DNA of 64,000 bases, taken from assembly GCF_003254395.2 (NCBI RefSeq), contig NC_037648.1, positions 6,251,135 to 6,315,134 on the forward strand. The letters are read 5' to 3'. Each line of letters opens with the position of its first letter. The first letter of the stretch is position 1. Below are positions 13,701 to 27,670 of this stretch, piece after piece. The notes beneath the pieces are model-generated. The model saw only the letters and a program-made list of their open reading frames with translations, was not told the origin of the DNA and did not search any database. The stretch comes from Apis mellifera (taxonomy: Eukaryota; Arthropoda; Insecta; Hymenoptera; Apidae). Both the position numbers and the translations under genes were made by a program.

Positions 13701-14023
13701 CTGAAGGCGGAGTTTTTTCAATTTTAAGAGAAAATTAAATTTAACGAAAAATAATGAATTTCGATAAATTTTTAATATCTTAATAATTATAATTTAAATA
13801 AATATCTTTTTAGAATATTTAAAATTCATATAATAATAAAGAATTTAATTCAAAACATTGAATAACGAATCAAGAGATAATAGATTTTGATAAATTTTTA
13901 ACTTAACTCCTATTATTATTTCAAATTTCATATCGATCGTCTATCAAGTTTTTTTCAAAATTTTATTCTTATCTTTTTTTTTATTTTTATTTAAAATAAA
14001 ATCCATATATGAAGAAAACATAC
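13701..14023 (-). other. Short intron between linker exons
   Basis: A 323-nt A+T-rich phase-0 intron, GTATGT to CCTTCAG. No other feature was seen. Confidence 0.88.
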
Positions 14024-14361
14024 CTGAATGCTTGCTTCGGTCGCATTCGAAAGAACATTATCGCTTCCATTACAAGAAACGGATGAAGTTCGATGAAGCC
14101 CCATACGATTGTACACGTTCAAAGAGACATCTGCTTCGGATACTTCGGGGCTGGCACGAGGCGCAATCGCCAAATTCCCATTACTACCGCCAATATTTCC
14201 AATCGCAGTTGCAAGGATCGCAGTCTGTGTTGGAGGACTGTTCGCTGGAAAATCAGTAAGCGATCCCCCACCACTGCCAATGCCTTGCTGTTGTTGCTGC
14301 TGTTCCGCGTATTCCAAAGCCGCCAACAATCTGGGACATCTACCATGATGGAGTCTTCTAT
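14024..14361 (-). CDS. Ca-alpha1T: Cav3 exon: I-II linker with short polyglutamine and Ser/Gly-rich tract
   Basis: The 338-nt exon supplies AT to complete a GAT codon, then 112 codons, ending in phase 0. It starts RRLHHGRCPRLLAALEYAEQ, carries a run of six glutamines, then GIGSGGGSLTDFPANSPP, an Ala/Ile/Gly-rich stretch, ASPEVSEADVSLNVYNRMGL, and ends NATEASIQ. This cytoplasmic loop is poorly conserved in sequence but has the composition of insect Cav3 linkers. SP and RTSS-like sites could be phosphorylated. The acceptor is TTCTAACCAG|ATAG and the donor is CAG|GTATGT. Support rests on splice phase fitting both neighbours, higher G+C than its surroundings and an open frame; homology was not checked. 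Confidence 0.88.
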
Positions 14362-14727
14362 CTGGTTAGAATAATAACATGAACGATAACAATATTGAAA
14401 TGGGTCATATGAAATTCAACGATATCAATTATATTCAATTGAGAATCAGGAATCAAATATATCGTGTTTCACGGGGAAAAAACTGTTTTCTGGAAATATT
14501 AATTGTGGAAGTCGATAAATGTGCAAAAACAATTACGAATATTTCATATTAAGTCATTTCATGGATCTTTACAATCTCTAGTAAAAATCATCGTTTATAA
14601 ATTTTATAAATTATTCGATGCTTATTATCGATCAATTTTAATGAAATTTTTATATAAATTTTTCATTTGAATTTTATATAAATGACATTAATTTACAAAA
14701 TTTGTTTAACTTTTTGTTATAAACTCA

Positions 14728-14729
<2 letters not shown>

Positions 14730-14795
<66 letters not shown>
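14730..14795. repeat. (TA)n microsatellite
   Basis: About 33 uninterrupted TA units within an intron; the sequence is self-complementary. Confidence 0.97.
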
Positions 14796-14797
<2 letters not shown>

Positions 14798-17700
14798 TAT
14801 AGAGAAGAATAGTGGAGAAGAGAACATAGTGGAGAATAAAGTTTCAAGAATAAATTCATATATATTTTATACAACACTTATTAAAATTATATATTATTAA
14901 AATTACTTTGGAATTAATATTTTATCAGAATATTTAATAAAAGAGTAATATAAATATATGACTTTTATGATTCTTATTTACAATTTTATTATTAATATAA
15001 TATTAATAACTCTTATTCATTTAATAAAATTCTATATTAATCATTAATTACCAATGAATATATTAACTTGCAATCACACATTCATGCAAACTGAGTTATA
15101 TTTAATAATTCATAATTAAATACACTAATATTAATAATGAATAACAAAATAAAATAATTAATATCAATATATAATTATAAATATATATGTATCACTATTA
15201 TTATATTATATTATTATGATTAGTAAAATTGTGAAATTTAATTCGATAATTAAGAAATGAATTTTTTAATATAATCTTAGTTATAATCTTATAACTTGAT
15301 AATTAGTTTTTGTCCATTTCAATGTATTCTTATATAATTTTCTATTATCTCTTAAATATAAATAACGATGTAAATTAATATTTATGTAAATTAATTTATA
15401 CAAATTCTTATTTTTTTATTTCTATTCGATCATATTTATTTTTTATTTTATTATTTAATATTATTTTTATTTTTTATTTCTTTTTTCTGAAAATAAATAT
15501 TAAATAATGTATGAAATAAAATTTTCTCTAATTCTTACATATTGGTTCTTATATGTCTATATTTATCTTTTTTTTTCTTTTTCATGAAACAATTCTGCAT
15601 AATTCCAAAGTTTAAAAATAAAGTTAAAAAAGAATATATTATAAAAATAATTCCAAATTTGTATTTAAAAACTTAGTTTATAAATAATAAATAAACAATA
15701 AATACAAAATCTTGAAGTAATATAATAAAAACAAAACAGTTTAATAAAAATAAATAAATAAATAATTAATACATACATTAATCATATTTTTAAAATATTT
15801 AATTTTTGAATTAACGTATAATCCAAAATCTATGCAATTTAACAAAATGCAACATTTAACAAAATAAATATTGTTCCTTGATCTTACAATCAATCATATT
15901 GTTTTAAGCACGTTCTATCATCAAAGATCTCCTATTATTCTTAAAATAATAGCGTCAGTTCAAAGTGATATTCTAAAGTGATCATGAGAAAAACACCAAT
16001 GATTTTAAGAATCTTTAAATGTGTGTATTCATCCCTATAAAAATGCTCTGAAACTTGAAATGAATCGCAGAGAGTTTGAATATCTCTTATAAGTACTTTT
16101 ATTTGATTGAGATCGTTCTTTAATATTCCAATTTATCAAAATATCAATTATTTCATATAGAATTGAAAGTATTAATTTACAAATTAAAAAATTATAAAAA
16201 TGAAATCAATATTGATTTTATGATTTAAAATAACGTAATAATGTTTCGCAAAAACATTCGAACATTATAAATAAAATTTTAATAATAAAAATACATTACT
16301 ATTAAAATTAATAAATTAAATTTTAATTTATAAAATAATTATTTTAATAATTTTAATAATTATATTAATTATTTTAATAATTATAAATAATTATTTTAAG
16401 ATAGGAATATTAATAAGATTATATTATATTTATGAATTTTAATAAAATTGATTCTTTAAAATGAAAAAGAAGATAATATAGACAAAAATATCAAAAAGTT
16501 TTGATTTTGGAAAAATAATAATACATAAAATAAAATTTTTATTATTGAATAATTTAATGTTAAATTTATTATATTTTCAGATTTTATATTTTACATTTAA
16601 TATATTGCAATAAGTTTTTCATATTATTTACTTATGGCTGAACGAAATGGAATAATTAACTTAATCGTGGAACTAATAAAGTAACTAATTCTTTGGAATA
16701 TTATTAAAGAAATAGGTTTTTGATGAAATATTTCATTTTCTAATAAAATAAAATACAATTTTATTTATAATATTTATCTTTTAAGCTTTAAATTAATAAA
16801 ATTAAATAAAATTAATTAAATTAAATTAATAAAAACATTATTTTTAAAAAAACCAAAACAAATACAATTATTATGAATATCTATGAATATTATAAATATA
16901 TAAAAAATCATCTATTGATTATTTTACATTTTACTAAAAATAATTTAATAATTTCTTAATAATCTAATAAAAAATAGTCTATAATATGATATAATCTAAT
17001 AATAATCTAATAATTATATAAATCATTAATAAAATAAAATAAAAAGTATAAAGGTATAAAAAAATAAAATAAAATGAAAAGACAAAATTGACAGAAACGA
17101 TTTGTACATTTGCAATGGAGACAAATTGTTACAATAATATCATGTCCTCGTCATGATAACAAGTAATTCCTATTGACATAATTTCTAAAAATATTCTGCT
17201 TATTATATTGACTTATTATATTGTATTTTCTATTGCAACATTTTTTTAAACGTCATTTAATTCAAAATTTTAAAAAAATTTTTAAGTTAATATTATTGGC
17301 ATATCGATAACAAATGACATCAATTGTTTTTAAAAATATAATAATCGGAATATCTTATTCCCAAAATTTTTAACTTCAATCTCCTCTAATCTATTTTTAT
17401 TGTCTTTTTTGTTCTATCAAATATAACTTTAACATGTAGAATTAAACAACAAACAATTTTAAATATATAAAATTTTTAAATTTTAATGATTTATTACTGT
17501 TTTGAAGAATATTTTTAAATAAAATTGTATTCAAAACAAAAATATTGAATTTATATAAAAATTTAAAGATGATTTAATTCTCTCAAAGAGATTTTTTTAT
17601 TGAAAAATATATATATTTCATTATGTTTTACATACATGGAAATTTTTATTAAAATTGAATTTCAGTAAATTTCAATATAAGATATTATTCTAAATATTTT

Positions 17701-18540
17701 TGTGGATTACTGTAGATTTTTTATTGAGAATTTTCTTGTTTCTTTCAATCAATCTTAGAAACTTAATTATATTTCCATCAACAGTTACAAAATAGTTTTC
17801 ATTTTAATAAAAAAAATACAATTTTTCAGAAAAATGTTTAAAATATTTATCTTAATATTACTATATATTGTAGATATATAATAACTTTAATAATACTCAC
17901 TAAAGAAATTTCAAAAACTTTCTCTTTCTAAAATCTTTCTCTCAATCTTTCCTTATCATTATAAACGAATATCAATGTGATATTAAAACTTAATAAGAAA
18001 AATAAAAGAAATTTAAATTGAAAAAATCATACATTTATAGATCGTTAATTATCTTATCATTATAATATAAGCATAATTGTTTAATTTAATAAGAATATTT
18101 ATAGTCAATTATATTACTTAATTCAAAATATTTTTTTATTGTAATGATTATTTTTAAATTGTTTCTTTAATCATTTTTCCTTTAATTAATTAATTTTATT
18201 TTATAATTAATTAATTAATATTTTTATTTATTATACAGTTTATTTTTCTTCTAAGTTTTTTATTCATAATATTTGTAAAAATCAAAAATGAGAAAGTAAA
18301 AATTGAAATTTTTTATTTTTATAATATACATTAGAGTATCAATAACATTTTAAAATTTAAAATAAAAATTTAATTCGAATCATTTAAAAAAATTTTTGTT
18401 TCAATTAATTTTAAATATAGAATATTATTGATAATAAATAATATCTTTATAATAATTTAGATAATAAATAAAATCTTTGATACCATTGAAATTAAATATA
18501 TATAGCAATTAATAAATAAAAATATATAATTTTTGAAAAT

Positions 18541-18596
18541 TCCTCTCTCTTTCTTTCTCTCTCTCTCTTTCTCTTTCTCTCTCTCTTTTCTTTTCT
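18541..18596. repeat. CT-rich (CTCTTT) tract
   Basis: A pyrimidine-only stretch of CTCT and CTTT units on the plus strand (GA-rich on the channel strand). Confidence 0.92.
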
Positions 18597-19070
18597 TCAT
18601 AACTTAAAATTTAAATGAAAATTTAATTTAAATCTAAGCATTTCAAAATAATTCATAAAAAAATTCATTTTAATAAAATTTTAGTAAAATTCGATTATAT
18701 TTTTGAAATAATTATTTCTTAATTAATTAATGAATTAATATGAATGAGAACAATTCGAAGGAAAAAAAAGAAACGATATAAACGCTAAGAAAATATAACA
18801 TAAGTTAATATCATAAGTTACATTTAAAATAAATATGTACAATCATTTAAAAATCAATTACATTTACGTTTCTTTCAAAGAATCACTTCAAACATCATTT
18901 TTTCAAAGATCATTTACTATATTTATTTTTAAAATGGAATACAAATAGAAACAATTGGTAAAAAAATATTGCTATTGAAATAAACTCGATTAAATAAAAC
19001 ATATGGATGAAAATCTAAAGACTACGATACACTTACGATATTATATTAGATTAAAATACGATACACTTAC

Positions 19071-19243
19071 CTCCGGGTAATCTATTCGAATCAGAGTTGG
19101 GTGCACCTCCTCGAAATGGATGTCCGTGTTGTTGCTGTTCCTTGAGCAAATTCTGTTCACGTTTCTGTTGTCTTTTATATAAATACACTCGGTATCTCTT
19201 CATTAATCTCCTCTTCCCTCTTCGCCACAGGTGTGCGATATAT
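19071..19243 (-). CDS. Ca-alpha1T: Cav3 exon: second gating-brake helix and start of I-II linker
   Basis: The 173-nt exon is phase 2 at entry and phase 1 at exit. The junction codon AA|A gives lysine, then YIAHLWRRGKRRLMKRYRVY followed by LYKRQQKREQNLLKEQQQHG and a Gly/Pro/Asn-rich tail ending RLPG. The first part matches the basic helix 2 of the Cav3 gating brake (KYLVYILRKAARR in vertebrates). The rest is a highly basic, then Q-rich, cytoplasmic linker. There is no beta-subunit interaction motif, as expected for T-type channels. The acceptor is TGTTCTCAG|ATATATC and the donor is GGAG|GTAAGT. Confidence 0.93.
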
Positions 19244-22200
19244 CTGAGAACATGCAATATGAATATAGCAGCATGAATGGAACAGGTAAAGGACAATTTC
19301 AAGTGGATGACTCTTCGTTCTTGAAATGAAGAGGACCAATGAAATAGCGTTTAAGTTCATTTATTATATACTTTGGTATAGTGTTGAATATATTTCAAGC
19401 AAAAAGTATCGAAAATAATTGTTGAAACAGTTTTGTTGAAATGAAATAATGTTTTATATTTATATATTTGAAGATTTGTTTCAAATTTGAGAAAAAAATT
19501 GTTAATTAATTGAAATAATTTGTTTATATATATTAAAAATAATTATTTATATAGCATTTTATAAATATAAATTTATATTAATTATTGTTATTATTATTTT
19601 TTGTGATTATTATTTAACACAAAAATAAATAAAAAAATAATATGAAAAGAAAAATATATTTCTTCAAAAAATATAAAATATAAATGTCTTCATGAAAATT
19701 CATCATTAACTACTTAATAGAATTTCATAAAAATAATACTTCATTTATAATATTCTTTTTTTCATTATTTTTAGTATATATTTAAAAATATATAAAGTAT
19801 CCTTATCTTTTTCTGTAAAAAATTATTAGTATATTCTATAAAATAAGGGAAAAAATGTTAAAATAAATACTTTATTAAAAAATTGCAATATAACATAAAT
19901 TAGACTATGCAGATGCAATAATGGTTAATAATTAATCTTGATAAATATGATTTTCTGTTTCCAAAATCATCAAATATCTTTGAATTTTTATTTATAAGAA
20001 ACTTTAAATAAAAAAGCTTTTTTTATATTTCAAATAATATTTTAATTAATATAGAAATAAATTATTATTTCTATCGTAAATCTATATAATTAAAAAAATA
20101 TATTTATATAAATATTTATATTAAATATTCTATATTCTTATTTTGATTTCTCTTATATATATATTCAAAAATAATACTTTAATAATGAATTTTTAAAGAA
20201 ATTTCTCGTTTCTTTGTTTTGGAAAAATTTAAATCTTTTTATTCAATAAAATGTAATAGAATAAAAGTAAAAAATGAAATATAATGAATTAAGTAATTTA
20301 TATTTCCAAAATCCTTCATTCTTAAAGTGAAACTTAATTTTATTTAATTAATTTGTACACGTTTTAAAAATATTAAAATTTTTTAATCATTTCTTCTGAA
20401 ATAATGAATAAATGAAATAAAATCATTATACATAATATTTTTATTTTTATTCTTGAATTTTTATTTAATAGAAAATTAAAATAAGAAAAAAATTAAGAAA
20501 TAAATAGTACAACAATTAATAGACTGTTTCAAATGATCTTTTATTCTTTAAGTGAAAGACTAATGAAGCAATATTTAATATCATTTAATATACTCTTTGT
20601 CAGAGATTTTAATTATTTTTAATCATTTCTTTTATATAATTATATATAATTTAATGGAATGAAATATAATAATTCTATTCGATATAAAATAGAAGAATAA
20701 CATAATATAAAAAAAAGAAAAGTAAAAGAATGAAATTATTTAAACTAGAACAATTAAAAAATCAATAGAATGTTATTTATTTTTATAGATAGAATATTTT
20801 GATAGGATTAAAAAAATTTTTAAATATTTAAAAAAAAATTTATAGAATTTTATTTTATAGAACATAAAAAAAGAATGTATTGCATTATTTTCATTTAAAA
20901 AATAATGAAATAAAAACATAATGAACATAAAAAAGAAAAGAGAGAAAGAAAAAGAAAGAAATAATAATATTGATATTTTATTATTTTTATTATATTATAC
21001 TATTATTATTAATATTATATATATTAATGTTATATTATAATATTTATATAATAACTCTTTTATAATAACTAACAATAAAATTAATATCAACTTTAATATT
21101 AATTATAATAATAATTTATACTATAAATGATGTCACTTCTTTCTGAAAAATGTACGCTAATAAGTTGAGAACTAATACTATGTTCTACTTTAATGTAAAA
21201 TTATACATGCAAAGAATGAGCAACATAAGGTATGATTCAAAAACTATTAGAAAAAGCGAGATAAATTTCGCTTGATATTTTAAAATTTTTTATTGCTTTT
21301 TCTGTGACGTCTATGTTACAGCAACCAGGGAAATAAAAGTAATATGTATATCCTTTTTATTTTTTCGAATCCAGTATATTTTTTATATCTTTGAATAGTT
21401 TCTCTAAACCAATTTAAAAATGATAAAGAATAACTAAGAAGAATTAAGACAATTAGAAAAAAAAAAATTTAGAATAAAAATAATGATTCTTAATATTCTT
21501 AATAGTTACATATAAATAAATAATAGTAAGACTTTATTGTAAAAGAAAAAAAAATATTTCATTTCAAATTTAAATATAATTTTTTTCATATATAACAAAC
21601 AATATTTTTTTTATACTTAATAAAAAACAAAATAAAAATTGATTTTTTTAAATAAAATGAATTTTATTTTTACATTAATTGTAAAAAGAATATAAAAATT
21701 GTTACTAGTATAGTTATAAATGTAAACATTAATAAACATTACATTGAGATTTAAGCGAAAAAAACATATATTTAAAAATTTTCTATTTCATGTAAGAATG
21801 TATTAATTATATTCTTTGAATTCGGTACCTAATAATAAAAAGTAAAAATTTTATCTTTTTGATAATCATATAGAAAAATTAATCTTATATAACAAATAAA
21901 ATTAGTTTTATTTTTTTATTTTTATAACAAATATGAATAAATATTATATATATATATAAGACAATAAGAATTAAAAATAAAAAGAAAAACATATATAAAT
22001 ATAAGGAAATAACAAAATAATTTAATATTTAAAAAAAATAAATTTTTATCTAATAAGGATTTTTAATAAATATATTTTTATTTATTTATTTTATTTTAAT
22101 ATTTTTTGTTAATTATTAATTGTATCGATCTTTAGATTAAATTTTCTAGAATATTCGTCTTCAATATCAACAAATATTATTGAAATTTAATAACATTTTC

Positions 22201-22896
22201 AGAACAATATATATTGCATTGTAATTATAATTCTTAAAATTATTTGCAAAATATTCGCGTTTATCATATATACATAAGAATATTTATTATTCATAATAAA
22301 TAAATTTATTATGTATTAAGTATAATCTTGTATAATCTTTTTTCAAAGGTTTATTGAAAATTTTTTCGGTTTTTTTTATTTTTATTTATATCTTAAAAAA
22401 TTGTACCTAGAAACAATTTAAAAAAAAAAGCAATATAATATATATATAAAATAATAATTCGTAACACAATAAGATTAATAGAAAAAAAGAGATTAGTGAA
22501 ATATTAATTTAAAAAATATAAAAAAAAAAATTTTTTTATTTTATGTTTACATTAATAAATCTCTACATCTTTTGTGTAATGTACATTTTAAATATTGTTA
22601 TATTTATCAAAAAAGAAAGGTTGCTATACAAGGCTTTTCTTTAATTGAAACTAGAATATTAATAAAAATCAAAAATAGAAAAAAAAATGAATTTGTTTTG
22701 TATTCTGTACATTACTGGAAAATATAAAATTAAACGAAGTAAAATCAATATCTTATTAAAACTACACGATTTACGAGAAAGCAACCAACTTTAGTTGTCC
22801 TTTTATTATTATTTCCTCATTTCGTATTTAGTTAACAGTAGGTATATATTTTACTAAAATAAACTGAAGTTTTAATTGAAAACGTTAAAACGTCTG

Positions 22897-22900
<4 letters not shown>

Positions 22901-22931
<31 letters not shown>
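22901..22931. repeat. (AT)n microsatellite
   Basis: About 15 uninterrupted AT units in an intron. Confidence 0.96.
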
Positions 22932-22933
<2 letters not shown>

Positions 22934-24098
22934 ATTAATATTTAAAAATAAAATTCAATATTTTTTTAAAAGATTAATCGAATATACGTATTAATATCTT
23001 CAAATATTAGTATTATTTTTCATTAAATTCAACAGTAATACATAAAATTACTTCAATTAAAAGAAAATTAAAAACAAAATTATATTATATTGATAAAATA
23101 TTGATTTAAATAAAAATTCATCAACTAGCAAGCATAAGTTAAATTCAAATTTTAATAATTATAAATATTTAAAAAATAATAAAATATTAAAATATTATAA
23201 ATAAATACTTTATATCTCGATTTAATCTTATATTGATTTCATTTTTCTATTTATCATAATAATTTTTAAATTAATTTTTTTAATCATAAGTTAAGTATTT
23301 TATATATTTTCTGTATTCTTTCTTATTTTTTTTTTTAAATATTATAAAATACTTTAAAGAAATAACATTAGATAACATTTAATTAAACTTTGATCATTTT
23401 TTTAAATAAATGTATATAACTATTGATTAAATATTTAATAAATTGAAAAAAAACAAAATTACTTTTAATTTGTTATATTTCTAATTATATTTTTTAATAC
23501 AAATGATTGTATTTATTTCTTTTTCATTCCAATTAATCAATTGGTCCATTTTAATCCAAAATGAATTATTTTTTATAATAATATGATTAATCACAAATTT
23601 TCAAATAAACTCAATAACTTCAAATAAAAATAATTTTTTTTGTCTAAAATAGTAACAAATTATTTTCAAAATGTATGAAATGATATTTATGTTGATATGT
23701 TAGTTTCTATATTAATATATATTGTAAAATACAAAATTTTCACCATCGATTCAAGGAAGGAAATTTAATAGAAGATCCAGCAAGAAATGTGTAATATTTT
23801 CAGATAATATTCAAATAATAAATAATAAATAGAAATAAAAATAAGAAAAAATAAAAATAATGAATAGAAAATTTAAAACATGAAAGATTTAAATATAATA
23901 AAAATAGAATATTAATATTACAAAAATTTTACTATTTCATATTATAATATATAATTATAACAAAATATATTATATTATATTATATAATTTATATTGTTAT
24001 ATTAATATTAAACTGTAATTAACTGTAATAAATATTAAAATTTTTTAAATCAATTTTAGAGAATTAATAAAATATTAATTAATTAAATATTTAAAATT

Positions 24099-24107
24099 CA
24101 TGTTGTT

Positions 24108-24175
<68 letters not shown>

Positions 24176-24480
24176 GGTTATTGTTGTTATTGTTGTTGTT
24201 GTTATCATTATTGTTATTATCGTTATCATTATCATTATCATTATCATTGTCGTTATTATTGTCCTTAACATTGTCGTTATCATTGTCGTTATCATTGTCG
24301 TTATAATTGTCGTTATTGTTATCGTTATCGTTATCGTTATCGTTATCGTTATCGTTATCGTTATCGTTATCGTTATCGTTATCGTTATCGTTATCGTTAT
24401 CATTATCATTATCATTATTATTATCACTATTATTATCATTGTTATTATCATTATTATTATCATTATTATTATCTTTATTC
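24099..24480. repeat. Compound GTT / GTTATC satellite
   Basis: On the plus strand it begins as nearly pure (GTT)n at about 24099-24175, passes through mixed GTT, ATT, ATC and GTC units, then becomes 14 perfect copies of GTTATC at 24318-24401, and ends in ATT/ATC units. On the channel's transcript it reads (GAUAAC)n followed by (AAC)n. Four or more reading frames are open across it only because every unit is a multiple of three; these are not genes. Confidence 0.97.
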
Positions 24481-24596
24481 ACATTGTATTGAGTCGAATC
24501 TAAAAACTTCTGCTCTAAATTTCCTTTTTTTTTAAATTGTATTAAATAAAAAGAAATTTAATTTATTTTCTAACAAATTTTTCCTTAAGTACTCAC

Positions 24597-24775
24597 TTAA
24601 CAATTTCTGCGTAACATGTAGTTGGCTCTGAAGTATTTGTCGACGATGCAAGAGTTGATGTAGAATGAAAACGAGCACGTTCCAGTCGCATTCTTTCCAT
24701 CTCCCTCTTTTTCGTTTCTGAGAATTGCGTTGCTATTACGACTAAGCAGAGATTAATCATGAAGAAGGAACCAAT
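24597..24775 (-). CDS. Ca-alpha1T: Cav3 exon: IS6 and first gating-brake helix
   Basis: The 179-nt exon starts on a codon boundary and ends in phase 2. It encodes IS6, [20 protein letters not shown], then a charged amphipathic stretch [18 protein letters not shown], a Ser/Thr-rich turn [14 protein letters not shown], and CYAEIVK. In vertebrate Cav3 this post-IS6 segment is helix 1 of the helix-loop-helix 'gating brake' that stabilises the closed state, ending GSCYEELLKY. The order and key residues (QFSETK, RERxRF, STLAS, SEP, CYxExxKY) are kept here. The acceptor is TTACAG|ATTGG and the donor is AA|GTGAGT. The 3' intron begins close to a large hexanucleotide satellite. Confidence 0.96.
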
Positions 24776-25003
24776 CTGTAACCGAAATTTTTTTCAATGA
24801 TTTCTTTTTCTCTTTACAAAAAAAATCTCTTCTCATAGTAATATCAATAATATCTAAATTATATATATAATCATTCGTATTTATTATTTATTTATATTTG
24901 TTTATTCATGATATCCTTTTATTAAATCTTCATTTTTAAATTTTTTTTATTTAATTTTAATTTAATAAAATGAAATTTAAAAGAAATGAAATAGTAAACG
25001 TAC
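24776..25003 (-). other. Short intron between P-loop and IS6 exons
   Basis: A 228-nt phase-0 intron, GTACGT to TTACAG, A+T-rich with nothing else visible. Confidence 0.9.
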
Positions 25004-25096
25004 CACAATTAAAAGGACAAAATATATCCAATCCCAAAAAGAATGAGCATCTTGCACGTAATACATTATATCCGTCCATCCTTCAAGACTGATTAC
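25004..25096 (-). CDS. Ca-alpha1T: Cav3 exon: repeat I P-loop and selectivity filter
   Basis: A 93-nt, 31-codon exon, phase 0 at both ends. It encodes [20 protein letters not shown] and then [16 protein letters not shown] carries the repeat I selectivity-filter glutamate (the first E of the Cav3 EEDD ring). The C-terminal hydrophobic run enters IS6. The human equivalent reads ITLEGWVDIMYFVMDAHSF. The acceptor is TATTATAG|GTAATC and the donor is GTG|GTACGT. Although its length would allow in-frame skipping, losing it would remove the filter. A short 228-nt intron separates it from the IS6 exon. Confidence 0.96.
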
Positions 25097-25764
25097 CTAT
25101 AATAATAGTTATTAGTTTTATCACTTCTTTTCCAAATATTTAATTAAAAAAACTAAAATAAATAAGATTGATGCATAAATTATTGAAATAATTAATTTTT
25201 CTATATTTAGTAAAATAATTACATATTTGAAAAATATAAAAATATTCATTCAATTGTATTAATATATCGGATCATTTTATACCGGAGATATTGTAAAAAC
25301 ACAAAAGTAATAAATAAAAGAAATTCATATAAATACGAGTAAATGCATTTGAAAAAATCTTATTTTCGAGTTTTAATTTATTTTGTAACAATACGTGTGT
25401 ATAACTAAATAAATATTGAATATTTGTTTATAATTAGATATTTAATTTGCTTTTTAAAACATTTCATTTTACAAAGAAATATTCTTTGAGATAAAAGGAA
25501 TTTCTAGTAAAGATCATCAACGCTGTCTTGAATAATGGAATTTGAAATTATTATTAGTAAATTTTTATAAATCACAAGTTACATGATAGTCAATAAAAAA
25601 ATAAAATTTTATAAATAAATTTCATCAATTTCATCATTATCAATTTTAACTTATGCTATTATTCTATTTGAAATAAAATTATGAAAAAAAAATTTTTAAT
25701 TTATTATTTATTTATATATTTATATGTATGAATTCAATAATATCATATTAATTACATTATTATA

Positions 25765-25810
25765 GATATTGTATTGTAAATAGAAAAGATATTGTATTGT
25801 AAATAGAAAA
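25765..25810. repeat. 23-bp tandem duplication
   Basis: Two adjacent identical copies of a unit beginning GATATTGTATTGTAAATAG. Confidence 0.93.
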
Positions 25811-27670
25811 ATAATTAGAATAGAAATTATATTCAACAAAACAAGATATGTTTATCATGATTATGCTTATCGAATCCATATAATATGTAAATTCTTTAAA
25901 TAAGTTAATAAAACAATTCATATGAGACACATATATCTATATTGAAGTTGAATATAGTCATTTTCTACAATTTTTGTGAAGATAAGTAAATAACTTTTGA
26001 AAACAAGTTATAACTCGAAAACAAGGTCATTTCGAGCAAGTATTTATTTGAACTTTCTTTATTATATCTATATATCTATACTCTGAATCAATGCATGCTG
26101 TATTTTTATCTATATACAAGATTTTCTGTATTTACTATATGTATTTATTAATGTAAATGAAAATATAATATCTACATGAGCAGCATGTATCAATATTGTT
26201 ACATGTACAATGTGTCAAAAAAGTAAATGATCTAACTTTAAAAATTCCATTATAAGGATAAAAAAGTGTCATATAAACATAAGTTGTATTTTTAAGATGA
26301 TTCTTTTATAAAATATAGAAATTTTTTTCTCACATTAGAAAAGTTATTAATTGTCAAGTGTATGATTTCAAACACTGTTTTTATTTCTATATATTCTGAT
26401 TCAAATATTTTTATTTATAAAATGGATTTTTATTTACAAGAACATTTTAACTTATAATAATACATATGAAAATATTCATAATAGATTAAGATTTTTTGAA
26501 CATTTATTACATATATTTTGACAGTCTTTAAGTAAAAAATTTTTATATCTATGTTTACATGACTTTTTTTTATATGAATATATCAAAAAATATATCTTAA
26601 AAGAATATATCAATGTTTGATCTTATTTTCTTGATATTCGATACATTCAAACATATTTATATATCATATAATGTGTATATCTATTATATACTAATAATTT
26701 AATATATATATGTTTTATATGTTTTATATATTTTATATGTGCATCATTATATGTGTAGATATTATTTGTTCAGTTATAGATCGATTTAAAAATTTAAGGA
26801 ATGATTTTTTAAGTTGAAATGTCAAATACCAAAAATAAAAAAATTATTCGAATAATTAATGATTAAAAATTAATGAAATGAATTATTTTAAAACGAATAA
26901 ATTCAAGACAGTTCAAACAATGAAAAGTAAAGTGAACTTCAAATCATAATCTTTTTTTTCATGAAAAGTATGAAATATTGCTCTCCATATATTTAAAGAT
27001 TATTATATCTATTGAAGTACTCTAAATTTTTTTATATAGAAATATTTTCGTCGATATTTTATTATCAACAATTAAAACGTAATTTTTTTATAACAAATCA
27101 CTCCTTATATTTTGAATATCTGTAACCGAATATTTCATATATGTATATTATATATGTGTGTATATAGAATATCTCAAAAATGTAATATCCGTAAACTAGA
27201 AATTCCTAAGATAATTTCAAACAATATTTTCCTTTGCAAAAATGAATTGTGAAATGAATGAACAAAAAATACTAATCAATTAGGAAGTACGTAACCTAAT
27301 CGAGCCGTAACAATAATAACGTTGGTTACAGTTATCGCAAACCGAACACTAACAAATCTAAGCAACATATTTCGAAAAATATGTGTTGAATATGTATTAT
27401 ATTCAATATTATTTATTTATTGTTCGTAATATAATTCGTAATATAATTTTTTATCGATAAAAAAATATTTATTCAATTTTATTCAACATATCAATGGCCA
27501 ATATTTTTTATTAATAATTCATTAAGAAAACTATAATGAAAGTTTTTACAAAGGAAAAGTTTTTGGTTGAAATTATCTCAAGAATCAATTTACAAAAGTT
27601 TTATATTTTTGGGATATACTGTATATTATATGTAATTATGTATATATATAATTAAATATACTGTGTAATA

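Larger units (their letters stand above)
14362..19070 (-). other. Intron between gating-brake and linker exons
   Basis: A 4.7-kb phase-1 intron, A+T desert. It contains a long (TA)n microsatellite at 14730-14795 and a CT-rich tract at 18541-18596. No coding potential was recognised. Confidence 0.86.
19244..24596 (-). other. Intron between the two gating-brake exons
   Basis: A 5.4-kb phase-2 intron that splits the second gating-brake helix. It is A+T-rich with an (AT)n run at 22901-22931 and, 110 nt or so from its 5' end, the compound satellite at 24099-24480. Confidence 0.86.

Noticed and set aside
14032..14374. Plus-strand frames of 75-93 codons and a second minus frame over the linker exon
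   Set aside because: They are shadows of the 14024-14361 coding exon, whose frame alone fits the splice phases on both sides.
24075..24503. Open frames of 61-135 codons over the 24-kb satellite
   Set aside because: Asn/Asp, Leu/Ser or Ile/Val repeats produced by the satellite, inside an intron.
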